A stretch of 64,000 nucleotides of DNA, taken from contig JANLFN010000012.1 in assembly GCA_024655885.1 (NCBI GenBank), positions 18,046 to 82,045 of the forward strand. Reading direction: 5' to 3'. The position numbers and the translations under genes were made by a program. Position 1 is the first letter of the stretch. Every line of letters starts with the position of its first letter. This DNA comes from Eubacteriales bacterium. GTDB taxonomy: Bacteria > Bacillota > Clostridia > Acetivibrionales > JANLFN01. Shown piece after piece: positions 1 through 6,691 of this stretch. A model generated the notes under the pieces. It saw only the letters and a program-made list of their open reading frames with translations. It searched no databases and had not been told where the DNA came from.

Positions 1-252
1 GGGTATTGCCTTGACCGTTGCTGCCGCTATTATCTTTTCCAGCACCGGAATTGGAGTTGTCACCTGCCTTGTTGCTTTGGCTCTGGGTATTGCCTCGACC
101 GTTGCTGCCGCTATTATCTTTTCCAGCACCGGAATTGGAATTGTCACCTGCCTTGTTGCTTTGGCTCTGGGTATTGCCTTGACCGTTGCTGCCGCTATTA
201 TCTTTTCCAGCACCGGAATTGGAGTTGTCACCTGCCTTGTTGCTTTGGCTCT
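1..252 (-). repeat. Three in-frame 84-bp tandem repeats in rsgI
   Basis: Copies start at 1, 85 and 169, and a fourth partial copy begins at 253. The period is exactly 84 bp, or 28 codons. Copies are nearly identical at the DNA level, differing at a few bases. The encoded unit is rich in Asn, Ser, Gly, Gln and Lys, so it is a hydrophilic linker outside the membrane. The array runs off the window, so the copy number is unknown. Confidence 0.95.
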
Positions 253-1240
253 GGGTATTGCCTTGTCTAGTATTACCATTTAAATTATCTAAAGTACCAT
301 TTTTATCCTGCTTCATATTTTGCTTATTTTCATTCTTATTCGTTTTCTCTTCTGCATTTTTAGAGGAAATTCCAGTATTATTATTTCCCTTTGTTTTATC
401 TACCTGAGTTTCATCGCCATTACTTTTAAAATTATTCTGATTCACATTGTTTGTTGTTTCAGGTGTAAAACCATTAGTGCTGTCTATATGAGTTTTATCC
501 AGCATATCGGACACACGGGAAGTCTTTGCTTCTTCTATAGTGATATTTACTCCTTCTTCTTTTAATTTATTATAAAGGGCATACCTACCCATTGATATTT
601 CATTCTTTATAGCTAAATTTCTGTATTCAGGTGTTACTTTTAAAACCTCTGGCTTTATCTTTTCAGTACCAAGGTCAAATGTTGCACTGTTTATGTCAGT
701 CAAGATATTATCCAGGACTTTTTCTCCAGATTTATTTGGTTTGTAACCCTTGGCTGCATTTATGGAAGCAGAAATTAGAACCGCATTTTTTACGTTTGGT
801 TTTATGAATCCCAGTTTCTTAGACTCTTTTACAACTTCAGTTATAGCCTGCTTTACCGGCAAATCGACTAGTTTTAAATCTTTTATGAGCACTTGGGCAT
901 CACCATTCAATGGCTTTATATCCAGTACTTGCGCCTTTTGGTTAATGGAAAATTCCAAGCTGGGGTTTATATCAACATCAATATAAGCATATACGGTGCT
1001 TGGAACAAAAAGCCGAAAATAGAAAGTACAGGATAAAGCTATTAAAAATATGCTGGCTGCAAGAGCATAATATTTAATATAGTTTCTTTTAGTGCTATTT
1101 ATATCTGACTTTCGGAATATAATCTGCTGACCAACAAACATTCCGGGCTTTCTTTTAATCACTACAAAATCACATACATCCGTCATAACTATAGCATGAT
1201 TTTCTTTTATTTCAAGAATTGATCCTTTAAAATCAGTCAT
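1..1240 (-). CDS. rsgI: Anti-sigma factor RsgI, membrane-bound, C-terminus cut off by window edge
   Basis: Reading the minus strand from ATG at 1240 (AAAGGAGG site just upstream) gives an open frame of at least 413 residues with no stop before the window edge. Residues about 1-50 are the cytoplasmic RsgI N-terminal domain that binds SigI. One membrane helix lies at about 56-77. The external region begins with a DINPS motif (Asn92-Pro93), the Asn-Pro site at which RsgI proteins are reported to self-cleave. A long Asn/Ser/Lys/Gly-rich linker ends in 28-residue tandem repeats. The start overlaps the sigI stop by 8 nt, so the pair is translationally coupled. In C. thermocellum the lost C-terminal part of RsgI proteins often carries a polysaccharide-sensing module; what this one carries cannot be seen. 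Confidence 0.93.
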   Translation of the reverse strand, partial: MTDFKGSILEIKENHAIVMTDVCDFVVIKRKPGMFVGQQIIFRKSDINSTKRNYIKYYALAASIFLIALSCTFYFRLFVPSTVYAYIDVDINPSLEFSINQKAQVLDIKPLNGDAQVLIKDLKLVDLPVKQAITEVVKESKKLGFIKPNVKNAVLISASINAAKGYKPNKSGEKVLDNILTDINSATFDLGTEKIKPEVLKVTPEYRNLAIKNEISMGRYALYNKLKEEGVNITIEEAKTSRVSDMLDKTHIDSTNGFTPETTNNVNQNNFKSNGDETQVDKTKGNNNTGISSKNAEEKTNKNENKQNMKQDKNGTLDNLNGNTRQGNTQSQSNKAGDNSNSGAGKDNSGSNGQGNTQSQSNKAGDNSNSGAGKDNSGSNGRGNTQSQSNKAGDNSNSGAGKDNSGSNGQGNT

Positions 1241-2000
1241 GGGTATTTCCTCCTTTCTCTACATTTTCAACATATCCTTGTAGAACATCGAGATTGCTAT
1301 TTAGAATAAAACATACTGCAATAATAAATTTCCTGTTTCTCTCAATGGTTTTGGGGTTCACATCTACCAGTTTCAAAAGGTCAACCATTGGTATATTTTT
1401 CTTTTTCTCCAATTTTTCAAACAGATCTTTATTTTCCGACAGTACTCTTGCTATCTTTATGGATAGTCTTTTGGAATCCATATGTTTCGGGGCACTTTCG
1501 ACCAAATCTTTGAGTGTTATACCATATTCACCGAGTCTCTTTGTAAATAGGGCAATCTCTTCCTTGGTTTCGATATTATCAAATTGAGAACTTGCATCCA
1601 CCTTTAAATATTTTTCTTCAAAGGAATTTTTACTATCATTTTCGTCAATATCGAAATATGTAAAGGGATATACTTTATTATTTTTATAATTACTTCTTGT
1701 ATAATCAATAACCCTTCGCTTAATGACTGTCTCAGCAAAACTAAAAAAGTTGGTATTCTTACTCTCGTTATAGCATTCTATAGCTTCATTAAATGCTATG
1801 AGGCCAATGCTGAACTCCTCACTATTTTCTAAATCAACATATTTGCCGGTAGTTTTAGAAACTACTTTTATTACAAAAGGCTTATAATCATTTATTAACC
1901 CCTCTTTTAATAGATTATCTCCGCTTTTTATTTTTTGCAAAGTGTCTCTAATAGGTTCTGAATTCTGCCGAAATTTATCAAATAGATGTAAAATAGTCAC
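1233..2000 (-). CDS. sigI: RNA polymerase sigma factor SigI
   Basis: A 255-residue alternative sigma factor of the SigI family. The start is GTG at 2000, preceded by AAGGAG at good spacing. Residues about 40-105 match the SigI region-2-like part (the FNEAIECY and FSFAETVIKRRVIDY segments). The C-terminal helix-turn-helix carries the family's KTIERNRKFIIA-type segment near residues 215-230. Its stop overlaps the start of rsgI, the standard order in which the anti-sigma factor follows its sigma factor. In cellulolytic clostridia SigI factors switch on polysaccharide-degrading genes and their own operon; in Bacillus SigI responds to heat. Which applies here is unknown. I could not assign an autoregulatory SigI promoter upstream. 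Confidence 0.93.
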   Translation of the reverse strand: MTILHLFDKFRQNSEPIRDTLQKIKSGDNLLKEGLINDYKPFVIKVVSKTTGKYVDLENSEEFSIGLIAFNEAIECYNESKNTNFFSFAETVIKRRVIDYTRSNYKNNKVYPFTYFDIDENDSKNSFEEKYLKVDASSQFDNIETKEEIALFTKRLGEYGITLKDLVESAPKHMDSKRLSIKIARVLSENKDLFEKLEKKKNIPMVDLLKLVDVNPKTIERNRKFIIAVCFILNSNLDVLQGYVENVEKGGNTHD

Positions 2001-2047
2001 CTATTATCACTCCTTATTACATATTCGAAAAACTCATTGCTTTTAGA

Positions 2048-2164
2048 GGGGACATATAGAATCGTTTTATTCTTTTAGCCCTGAAAAAGGAAAGAATTTT
2101 AAAAAGCAATGGTCTGATTCACTTTATAATTTACATAATATAACCGGATATCACGTGTGTCCCC
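2048..2164. repeat. Cassette with inverted ends GGGGACA ... TGTCCCC
   Basis: The intergenic segment between sigI and tRNA-Val has GGGGACA at 2048-2054 and TGTCCCC at 2158-2164 as inverted ends. Similar end pairs occur at 5258-5310 and 18087-18156. They may be degenerate REP-like elements; no transposase is nearby. Confidence 0.35.
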
Positions 2165-2250
2165 GGACATACTTTTTTGTGCGTTGCTGTAAGGTTGCTG
2201 TAAAAACAAAGGATTCCAAGATTTTACAACCTTGAAACCCTTCTCTTTCC

Positions 2251-2326
2251 TGGTGGGCACTATAAGGCTCGAACCTATGACCCCCTGCTTGTAAGGCAGG
2301 TGCTCTCCCAGCTGAGCTAAACGCCC
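2251..2326 (-). tRNA. tRNA-Val (anticodon TAC)
   Basis: A 76-nt cloverleaf on the minus strand with encoded 3' CCA. The anticodon loop CTTACAA sits between the CCTGC and GCAGG arms, and the T-loop reads GTTCGAG. First tRNA upstream of sigI and last in a Met-Glu-Val cluster. Confidence 0.96.
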
Positions 2327-2330
2327 ATAC

Positions 2331-2424
2331 TAGATGTTAGATGTTGGAGATTGGAAATTGGATTTTAAAAATGCTCCGAAGAACACCAAAATTCTAACCT
2401 CCAACCTCTTACTTCTAACCTCTA
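2331..2424. repeat. Imperfect inverted repeat in the Val-Glu tRNA spacer
   Basis: Arms of about 24 nt at 2331-2354 and 2401-2424 match as inverted repeats with about six mismatches. They nearly fill the spacer between the two tRNA genes, so the precursor RNA would present a hairpin between tRNAs. Confidence 0.6.
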
Positions 2425-2427
2425 AAT

Positions 2428-2503
2428 TGGTGACCCATAGGGGATTCGAACCCCTGTTACCGCCGTGAAAGGGCGGTGTCTTAGGCCACTTGACCAATGG
2501 GCC
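2428..2503 (-). tRNA. tRNA-Glu (anticodon TTC)
   Basis: A 76-nt cloverleaf with encoded CCA. The anticodon loop CTTTCAC lies between CCGCC and GGCGG, and the T-loop is GTTCGAA. Confidence 0.96.
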
Positions 2504-2510
2504 TTAAATT

Positions 2511-2604
2511 GCAGAAACCAGAAACCAGAGACTAGTTACCAGATAGGATATTCACAAATAAGCTCAATTTTTCCAGTCTCTAGTTTCTCATCTCTGGTTT
2601 CTGC
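2511..2604. repeat. Inverted repeat in the Glu-Met tRNA spacer
   Basis: Arms of about 32 nt at 2511-2542 and 2573-2604 are inverted copies. The outermost 12 bases pair perfectly and the inside is imperfect. The arms fill the spacer almost edge to edge between the two tRNA genes. Confidence 0.7.
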
Positions 2605-2608
2605 TTTT

Positions 2609-2685
2609 TGGTAGCGGCGGTCGGATTTGAACCAACGACACTTCGGGTATGAACCGAATGCTCTGGCCAACTGAGCTACGCCGCC
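2609..2685 (-). tRNA. tRNA-Met elongator (anticodon CAT)
   Basis: A 77-nt cloverleaf with encoded CCA and anticodon loop TTCATAC. The first acceptor pair is G-C and the anticodon stem lacks the three consecutive G-C pairs of the initiator, so this is the elongator type. A CAT anticodon could also be tRNA-Ile2 with lysidine, but the body resembles clostridial Met. Confidence 0.9.
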
Positions 2686-2738
2686 ATATATAAGCTGTAA
2701 TGCGCAAGTTGCCATAACATCAACTCACGTGCTATACT

Positions 2739-2768
2739 ATTGTAACAGAAAGGCAAACAACAAGTCAA
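2739..2768 (-). promoter_or_regulatory. Sigma-A promoter of the Met-Glu-Val tRNA cluster
   Basis: On the minus strand TTGACT and TACAAT are separated by 18 nt, ending about 54 nt before tRNA-Met. Transcription would run through all three tRNAs. Confidence 0.7.
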
Positions 2769-2927
2769 GAGGAAAGTTTTATATTTAAAAAAATATAAAA
2801 AAATCCTGCCGGGGTCACCCCTTTACAGGAATATTCTTTTTCCGGAAATCCCCTTGGCTCCGCTTCAGACACTGTGTATCCGTCTTTTGCGGCAGCCATC
2901 TTTTGCGGCATTAATAAAAATAAAAAC

Positions 2928-2968
2928 TTAACCGGGGCTTGGCAGAAAACTGCAGGTCCCCTGGTTTA
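2928..2968 (-). terminator. Terminator after the agr operon
   Basis: A hairpin on the minus strand (AACC/GGGG-type arms with an inner TGCAG/CTGC stem) is followed by a TTTTTATTTTT tract. It lies just past the stop of the small ORF at 2987. The remaining sequence to the tRNA promoter shows nothing else I can name. Confidence 0.6.
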
Positions 2969-2986
2969 ACACTGTTTTCATGGATA

Positions 2987-3223
2987 TTATTCAGCAACCG
3001 AAATCCTTAATTTTTCCTCTTCACCGATATCTACAACCACTTCCTTCTTTTTTTCCAAAATCCTTTCTTCATTCATCGTCCATATAGGAATCTCAACGCC
3101 CAGCTCACAGCATATCTCCACAAGAACGTGTATAAATGATTCCGAGTCCATATTTTGAAGGAATCTTTTTGATGCATTTACTCTAGCGTCATTTTTAATT
3201 AATTCACCAATAATCATGCTCAT
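2987..3223 (-). CDS. Small acidic protein downstream of agrB, unknown function
   Basis: 78 residues, starting at ATG 3223 behind a CAGGAGAG site. An ATG two codons further in is possible. It begins 18 nt after agrB and ends just before the operon terminator, so it is co-transcribed. There is no signal peptide or membrane helix. The middle has two cysteines (EICCELG) and the last third is strongly charged (Glu/Lys). It is not AgrD: it lacks the amphipathic leader and the PKEL tail. I do not recognise a family. Its position suggests a role in the agr circuit, but nothing in the sequence proves it. Confidence 0.7.
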   Translation of the reverse strand: MSMIIGELIKNDARVNASKRFLQNMDSESFIHVLVEICCELGVEIPIWTMNEERILEKKKEVVVDIGEEEKLRISVAE

Positions 3224-3241
3224 ACCACCGAACTCTCCTGT

Positions 3242-3826
3242 TTAAAGTTTTCTTCTCTGCCTAGTCTTATTCGCCCAAACTCCTATTGGAAGCATTACTG
3301 ATACCATTGCAATAGAATTTACCATCGTTGTTGCAATTGTTTTATTGAAGAGAAAGCTCCCGGCCCCAGTGGATACCATAAGTATGCAGGTAAGGTATTT
3401 TAACCGCCTCCTTCTCTCCTCGCTGATTATCGGCTTGTTGGGATGGTCCACCGGCGCAAACAGATAAGCAACGATTAAGGACAATATTAAGATAAATGCT
3501 CTGGGAACCGTATCCAGGGGAAACCTGTAGCTGCAGAAAATGATTACTGAAAATATAACAAAGGAAGTAATAAAACACCTGAAATAGGTTTCCTCATGGT
3601 AGCCGCCGCCGGCTGCTCTTACTCCGCAATAGCATAAAACGGAAACAAGATAATACTCAGGTACCGACAATAGCCAAAATATGATAAAATAAGCCAGCAG
3701 CTTTGAAAAATCGCCGATGAGGCATTCCAGCCCAAATTTCATTATTTTCAGCCGCGATTCGGGGATTTCCGGATTATCCCGCTGTATCTGCCGCAGAATC
3801 ATCAGTGCCAGCTTCTCCATCCGCAT
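3242..3826 (-). CDS. agrB: AgrB-type accessory regulator, peptide-processing membrane endopeptidase
   Basis: 194 residues with about five hydrophobic segments. The AgrB signature GGYHEETYFRC is present; catalytic His77 and Cys84 fall at the same positions as in Staphylococcus aureus AgrB. AgrB cuts the AgrD precursor and closes the cyclic peptide in the membrane. The start at 3826 lies inside agrC (53-nt overlap), with AAGGCGG upstream; an in-frame ATG at 3820 is a possible alternative. It sits between the sensor kinase and a small unknown ORF. The substrate is probably the AgrD-like peptide at 5512-5643, the only candidate in the locus. Confidence 0.93.
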   Translation of the reverse strand: MRMEKLALMILRQIQRDNPEIPESRLKIMKFGLECLIGDFSKLLAYFIIFWLLSVPEYYLVSVLCYCGVRAAGGGYHEETYFRCFITSFVIFSVIIFCSYRFPLDTVPRAFILILSLIVAYLFAPVDHPNKPIISEERRRRLKYLTCILMVSTGAGSFLFNKTIATTMVNSIAMVSVMLPIGVWANKTRQRRKL

Positions 3827-5150
3827 TTTTCACCGCCTTGAACTCTATCAGAAATTCTGTTCTCTCGTCAGTACTCTCCACTGTTATCCGGCCCCCATTC
3901 CGCTTAACATACTGCATGGTGATAAAGAGGCCGTAGCCGTGGTCAATACTGTTATTTTGCTTTGTGGTAAAGCCGTTTTCAAAAATGGTGTCGAGAATTT
4001 TTTCAGGTATGGCCGGTCCGTTATTGGCAATGGAAATATAGTAATTATCCTCTTCCACATAGGTGTTTATGGCTATATAGCGGTGACTTCCGGGTTCGGA
4101 CATCACCGCTTCAATGGCGTTGTTCAAAATATTCCCGATGATGGTGGGGAGGTCGCTCTCGTCCACATCGGCGTAGGTCAGCTCATCCTCTATGTCCACT
4201 ATCAATTCGATGTTGTTTTCGTAGCAGGTATTGCTTTTGATGGCCAGCAGGCCGTCCACAAAATCATTGCCGGTGTTATAGAATTTATAGGACGACTGGA
4301 GGTTATTGGTGAGCTTTTGCAGGTAGGCCCCTATTCTTTCCAGTGAATCGGGCTTGTTTAATTTGGTGAGGGCAAAAACCGTGTTGATATGGTTTAAAAA
4401 ATCATGCTTCTCTCTTCTTATGATGTTGATAATCCCTTCCAGGTTTTTCACGTCCTCTTCGTAAAGCTTGAGCTTATTCTGTAAGCCGACCAGACGGCTC
4501 CTCTCCTTCAGGTCAAAAAATGCAAGGGCAATATACAGGAGGTAAATCACAAACAGTAAAATGTTGTACAGGACAATACTTTTGCCGCTGGAAGTTGCAT
4601 AATTCGAGCAAATTAAAAAGAATCCCATCATAAATGCCTGAAATATTAGAAAGGAAAACAATGAATTTTCCTTTTTTAAGATATCTATTTTCAGCCACTT
4701 AATGTCAGAGAAGTATAAATAGAGGCAAATGCCTAACTGAACTGTCTTAACGCATACTGAAAATATAATTTTAATTTTGGGGGAATTTATTAAAGTTGCC
4801 ATATCTATTTTTAGAACAAACATAGTGGCAAGTAATCCTAAGATGTCAGTAACTAAAAGTAGTAAAAATGGAGTTAATAGGAAAATAACTGTATTGTAAA
4901 TGCTTATTCCTGTAATAAGGCTGATGAAAAGTAACGTAATAGTGAATATAATAACAGTATGGAGACCAAACGGTATAAAATAAGTAGCCCAAAAAGCAAG
5001 TACTGTGTAAAAAATACAGAATATTAACGCTTTAGAGGGATTCTGCTTAATAAAGCCCTTATTCTGAGAAAGGACCATGAATATTAACAAAATAATTACG
5101 GACTCTATAAAATTAAAAATCACTTCACTCAAAAATGTACCCATAAACAT
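3774..5150 (-). CDS. agrC: AgrC-like sensor histidine kinase (GHKL type)
   Basis: 458 residues. The first about 210 form six to seven membrane helices, as in AgrC peptide sensors. A helical linker leads to the H-box with His249 (REKHDFLNH), the N-box near 339-347 (GNILNNAIEA) and a glycine loop HGYGL near 404-408. The ATPase part is of the GHKL class used by AgrC. The start is ATG 5150 with a weak AGGGG site. It overlaps agrB. No response regulator follows, so the AgrA partner must be elsewhere or replaced. The last about 15 residues are an Ala/Asp/Gly-rich tail encoded in the agrB overlap. Confidence 0.9.
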   Translation of the reverse strand: MFMGTFLSEVIFNFIESVIILLIFMVLSQNKGFIKQNPSKALIFCIFYTVLAFWATYFIPFGLHTVIIFTITLLFISLITGISIYNTVIFLLTPFLLLLVTDILGLLATMFVLKIDMATLINSPKIKIIFSVCVKTVQLGICLYLYFSDIKWLKIDILKKENSLFSFLIFQAFMMGFFLICSNYATSSGKSIVLYNILLFVIYLLYIALAFFDLKERSRLVGLQNKLKLYEEDVKNLEGIINIIRREKHDFLNHINTVFALTKLNKPDSLERIGAYLQKLTNNLQSSYKFYNTGNDFVDGLLAIKSNTCYENNIELIVDIEDELTYADVDESDLPTIIGNILNNAIEAVMSEPGSHRYIAINTYVEEDNYYISIANNGPAIPEKILDTIFENGFTTKQNNSIDHGYGLFITMQYVKRNGGRITVESTDERTEFLIEFKAVKNADGEAGTDDSAADTAG

Positions 5151-5486
5151 ATTAAAACCCCTATTTTCTTTTCCAATCTAATACTACCTTGTTTAGTTGG
5201 AAAACGATATCTTTCGGAATGATTTTCAATAGCATCGAAAAGTCCATTCCAAGGGAAGGGGACACACTTCTCTGAATCACGGGGATTCCTTTTACGATGA
5301 GGACTGTCCCGTTGGGGATGAACATATAAGTATGAACACAAATGTCCTTTCCTTAGATAGATTCCTTTTGGGTCAAGTGAAAATCTTTCTCCAGATATGT
5401 TTTTTCTACCAATATGCCATTGTAATACTAAATTTAGTGCTAAATCGAAAAAATAGATTCAAAGCACATAAACAATTTTAACACAT
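5151..5486. other. Spacer between agrC and agrD, with a GGGGACA/TGTCCC cassette at 5258-5310
   Basis: No convincing gene is present. GGGGACA at 5258-5264 and TGTCCC at 5305-5310 form inverted ends of a short cassette like those at 2048-2164 and 18087-18156. The rest is AT-rich. A promoter for agrC-agrB should lie here, but I could not pick one confidently. Confidence 0.4.
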
Positions 5487-5513
5487 AATAGAGGGTGTTA
5501 AACACCCTCTATT
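5487..5513 (-). terminator. Hairpin terminator at the end of agrD
   Basis: A near-perfect inverted repeat (AATAGAGGGTG arm) overlaps the agrD stop codon and is followed on the minus strand by a moderately T-rich stretch. It suggests agrD is transcribed mainly on its own, separately from agrC. Confidence 0.65.
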
Positions 5514-5643
5514 ATTTTAGCAATTCCTTCGGGCATTCCGGCTGGTGTGATGCAATAGTACTTGCGCTTGATGCGGCTGCGGTTGCAATTAATACGGAGA
5601 GAGTACCTAGTAAAGTAAGGCCTACATGTAACAATTTTTTCAT
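5512..5643 (-). CDS. agrD: AgrD-like autoinducer precursor with Ser in place of the ring Cys
   Basis: A 43-residue peptide starting at ATG 5643 behind a strong AAAGGAGG. The layout is that of AgrD: a Lys-Lys start, a hydrophobic helix (residues 4-24), a short core, then a polar tail with the conserved PKEL (residues 38-41). Clostridial AgrDs usually have Cys followed by four residues and H/YQP. Here the five residues before HQP are STIAS (28-32), so Ser28 occupies the Cys position and the product would be an oxygen-ester lactone. The Ser28 codon AGT is one base from a Cys codon. The only Cys (37) lies in the tail. It sits 361 nt upstream of agrC with its own terminator. Confidence 0.85.
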   Translation of the reverse strand: MKKLLHVGLTLLGTLSVLIATAAASSASTIASHQPECPKELLK

Positions 5644-5851
5644 ATACGAACCTCCTTTAAGGTAATTTGTACTTAAATTATATATTACTTCCAAGGTAAA
5701 TTTTGTCATAATATGTCGTCGATAAAAAATTTTTTTATTTTTTTTGATTTTCTGTAATAATATTGCAAAAATTGATTGCAACTTATTACGTATTTTGGTA
5801 AATTTATTATTTGTAGGGATATGTCATAAAAAATAGTTATTTATGAGGAAA

Positions 5852-5858
5852 TGTCGAA
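5852..5858 (+). promoter_or_regulatory. Possible Spo0A box upstream of the Spo0E-like gene
   Basis: TGTCGAA, a perfect match to the Spo0A-binding consensus, lies 27 nt before the start codon of the Spo0E-like gene. A 7-mer this short may occur by chance in AT-rich DNA. Confidence 0.35.
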
Positions 5859-5884
5859 AAATATTTATCCATGAGGGAATGCTA

Positions 5885-6091
5885 ATGGAGTCTTTAAAGG
5901 CAAAGATACAAAAGGAAAAAGAAAAACTGGAAAAGATGATGCTTGAAGCAGGCATAAGCGGCCATGGAGAAATCAGCCGGGAAATCCTGATCCAATCGCA
6001 AAAAATTGACGAGCTGATCAATTTGTTCAATAGAGAAAGTTTACGCAGCAAGTTATCGAAAGCCTCAGAAAAGGAATCGGCAGATCCGTAA
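5885..6091 (+). CDS. Spo0E-family aspartyl-phosphate phosphatase
   Basis: 68 residues from ATG 5885, chosen because GAGGG lies 7 nt upstream; ATG 5879 and upstream starts lack a site. It is a short helical-hairpin protein with the family signature SQKIDELI at about residues 38-45 (SxxxDxLI consensus), where the Asp is catalytic. Spo0E proteins remove phosphate from Spo0A and so delay sporulation. It is divergent from agrD across about 240 nt, which places a sporulation brake next to a quorum signal. It is followed by a terminator, so it is monocistronic. Confidence 0.82.
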   Translation: MESLKAKIQKEKEKLEKMMLEAGISGHGEISREILIQSQKIDELINLFNRESLRSKLSKASEKESADP

Positions 6092-6097
6092 GAAAAT

Positions 6098-6139
6098 AGC
6101 TGCTTATTGCCTGCCTATATTCAAAAGCAATAAACAGCT
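6098..6139 (+). terminator. Terminator after the Spo0E-like gene
   Basis: Arms AGCTGCTTATTGC (6098-6110) and its near-perfect complement (6127-6139, 12 of 13 pairs) are followed by TTATTCT. Confidence 0.65.
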
Positions 6140-6232
6140 TTATTCTCCAATTTGGTGATATGAAACCATCAACAAAAAGCAAAGGAGCTTATTCCTCTTT
6201 TGTTTTTTGCTTTAACTAAAATTCACAGGCGG

Positions 6233-6355
6233 TTATTCTTTGTCCAAGAATCCAAACCCGCGCCAGTCCCAGAACAGCAGTAAGAACAAGATTATAAACC
6301 AAAGAATGGTGTCGTTTCTAAACATACAGCCAAATACTCCGCCTCTTTCCGCCAT
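6233..6355 (-). CDS. 40-residue single-span membrane protein, unknown function
   Basis: ATG at 6355 is preceded by AGGAG at 10 nt, and the frame closes with TAA at 6233. The protein has a Gly-rich N-terminus, one very hydrophobic helix (residues about 17-32, TILWFIILFLLLFW) and a short tail ending LDKE. Size and design resemble the tiny membrane proteins made in sporulating Firmicutes, but I cannot assign a family. It converges with the Spo0E-like gene. Confidence 0.6.
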   Translation of the reverse strand: MAERGGVFGCMFRNDTILWFIILFLLLFWDWRGFGFLDKE

Positions 6356-6468
6356 AGCAATCAGTCTCCTCTCATAATTTGAATAAGCTTTATGTTAATC
6401 TAGTTTAATATATTCTGCGGTACAAAAAGATGTGACTTATACAAATAAAATATTATTAAAGATAAGTA

Positions 6469-6520
6469 GTATTCGGCTCATCCTCACGGCACCCAAAAGA
6501 TGAACCGCTTACCCCGAATC
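6469..6520. other. Long imperfect hairpin upstream of apbE, in a 336-nt gene-free stretch
   Basis: Outer arms GTATTCGG (6469-6476) and CCGAATC (6514-6520) enclose an inner CTCATC/GATGA pairing and an asymmetric internal loop. It could be a structured RNA on either strand or a leader element of apbE. It matches no riboswitch class I can recall. A second hairpin-like segment (AAAAGC ... GCTTTT, about 6541-6574) follows. Otherwise 6356-6691 holds nothing I can name. Confidence 0.35.
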
Positions 6521-6691
6521 AATGTACCTATCCCATGATTTTAAAAGCTTCCGCAGTGTGCCGGGGCTTTTGGTTTTAAAGAAAATTTTTTGAGCGCTAT
6601 ATAATAAATCTATGAAATAGATCGAAGATAGTTTAAAATATTGATGATACTTTTTACAAATTCAGAAATGATCTATTTAGGAGAATAAGCA

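Noticed and set aside
1-283. CRISPR-like regular repeats or repeat-rich plus-strand proteins
   Set aside because: The 84-bp units have no spacers and are in frame with rsgI on the minus strand; the plus-strand frames are their shadows.
3717-4346. 209-codon plus-strand frame opposite agrC
   Set aside because: No ribosome site and no domain; agrC on the other strand has complete kinase motifs.
5129-5341. 70-codon minus-strand frame between agrC and agrD
   Set aside because: No ribosome site, overlaps agrC, crosses the GGGGACA cassette, and shows no protein-like pattern.
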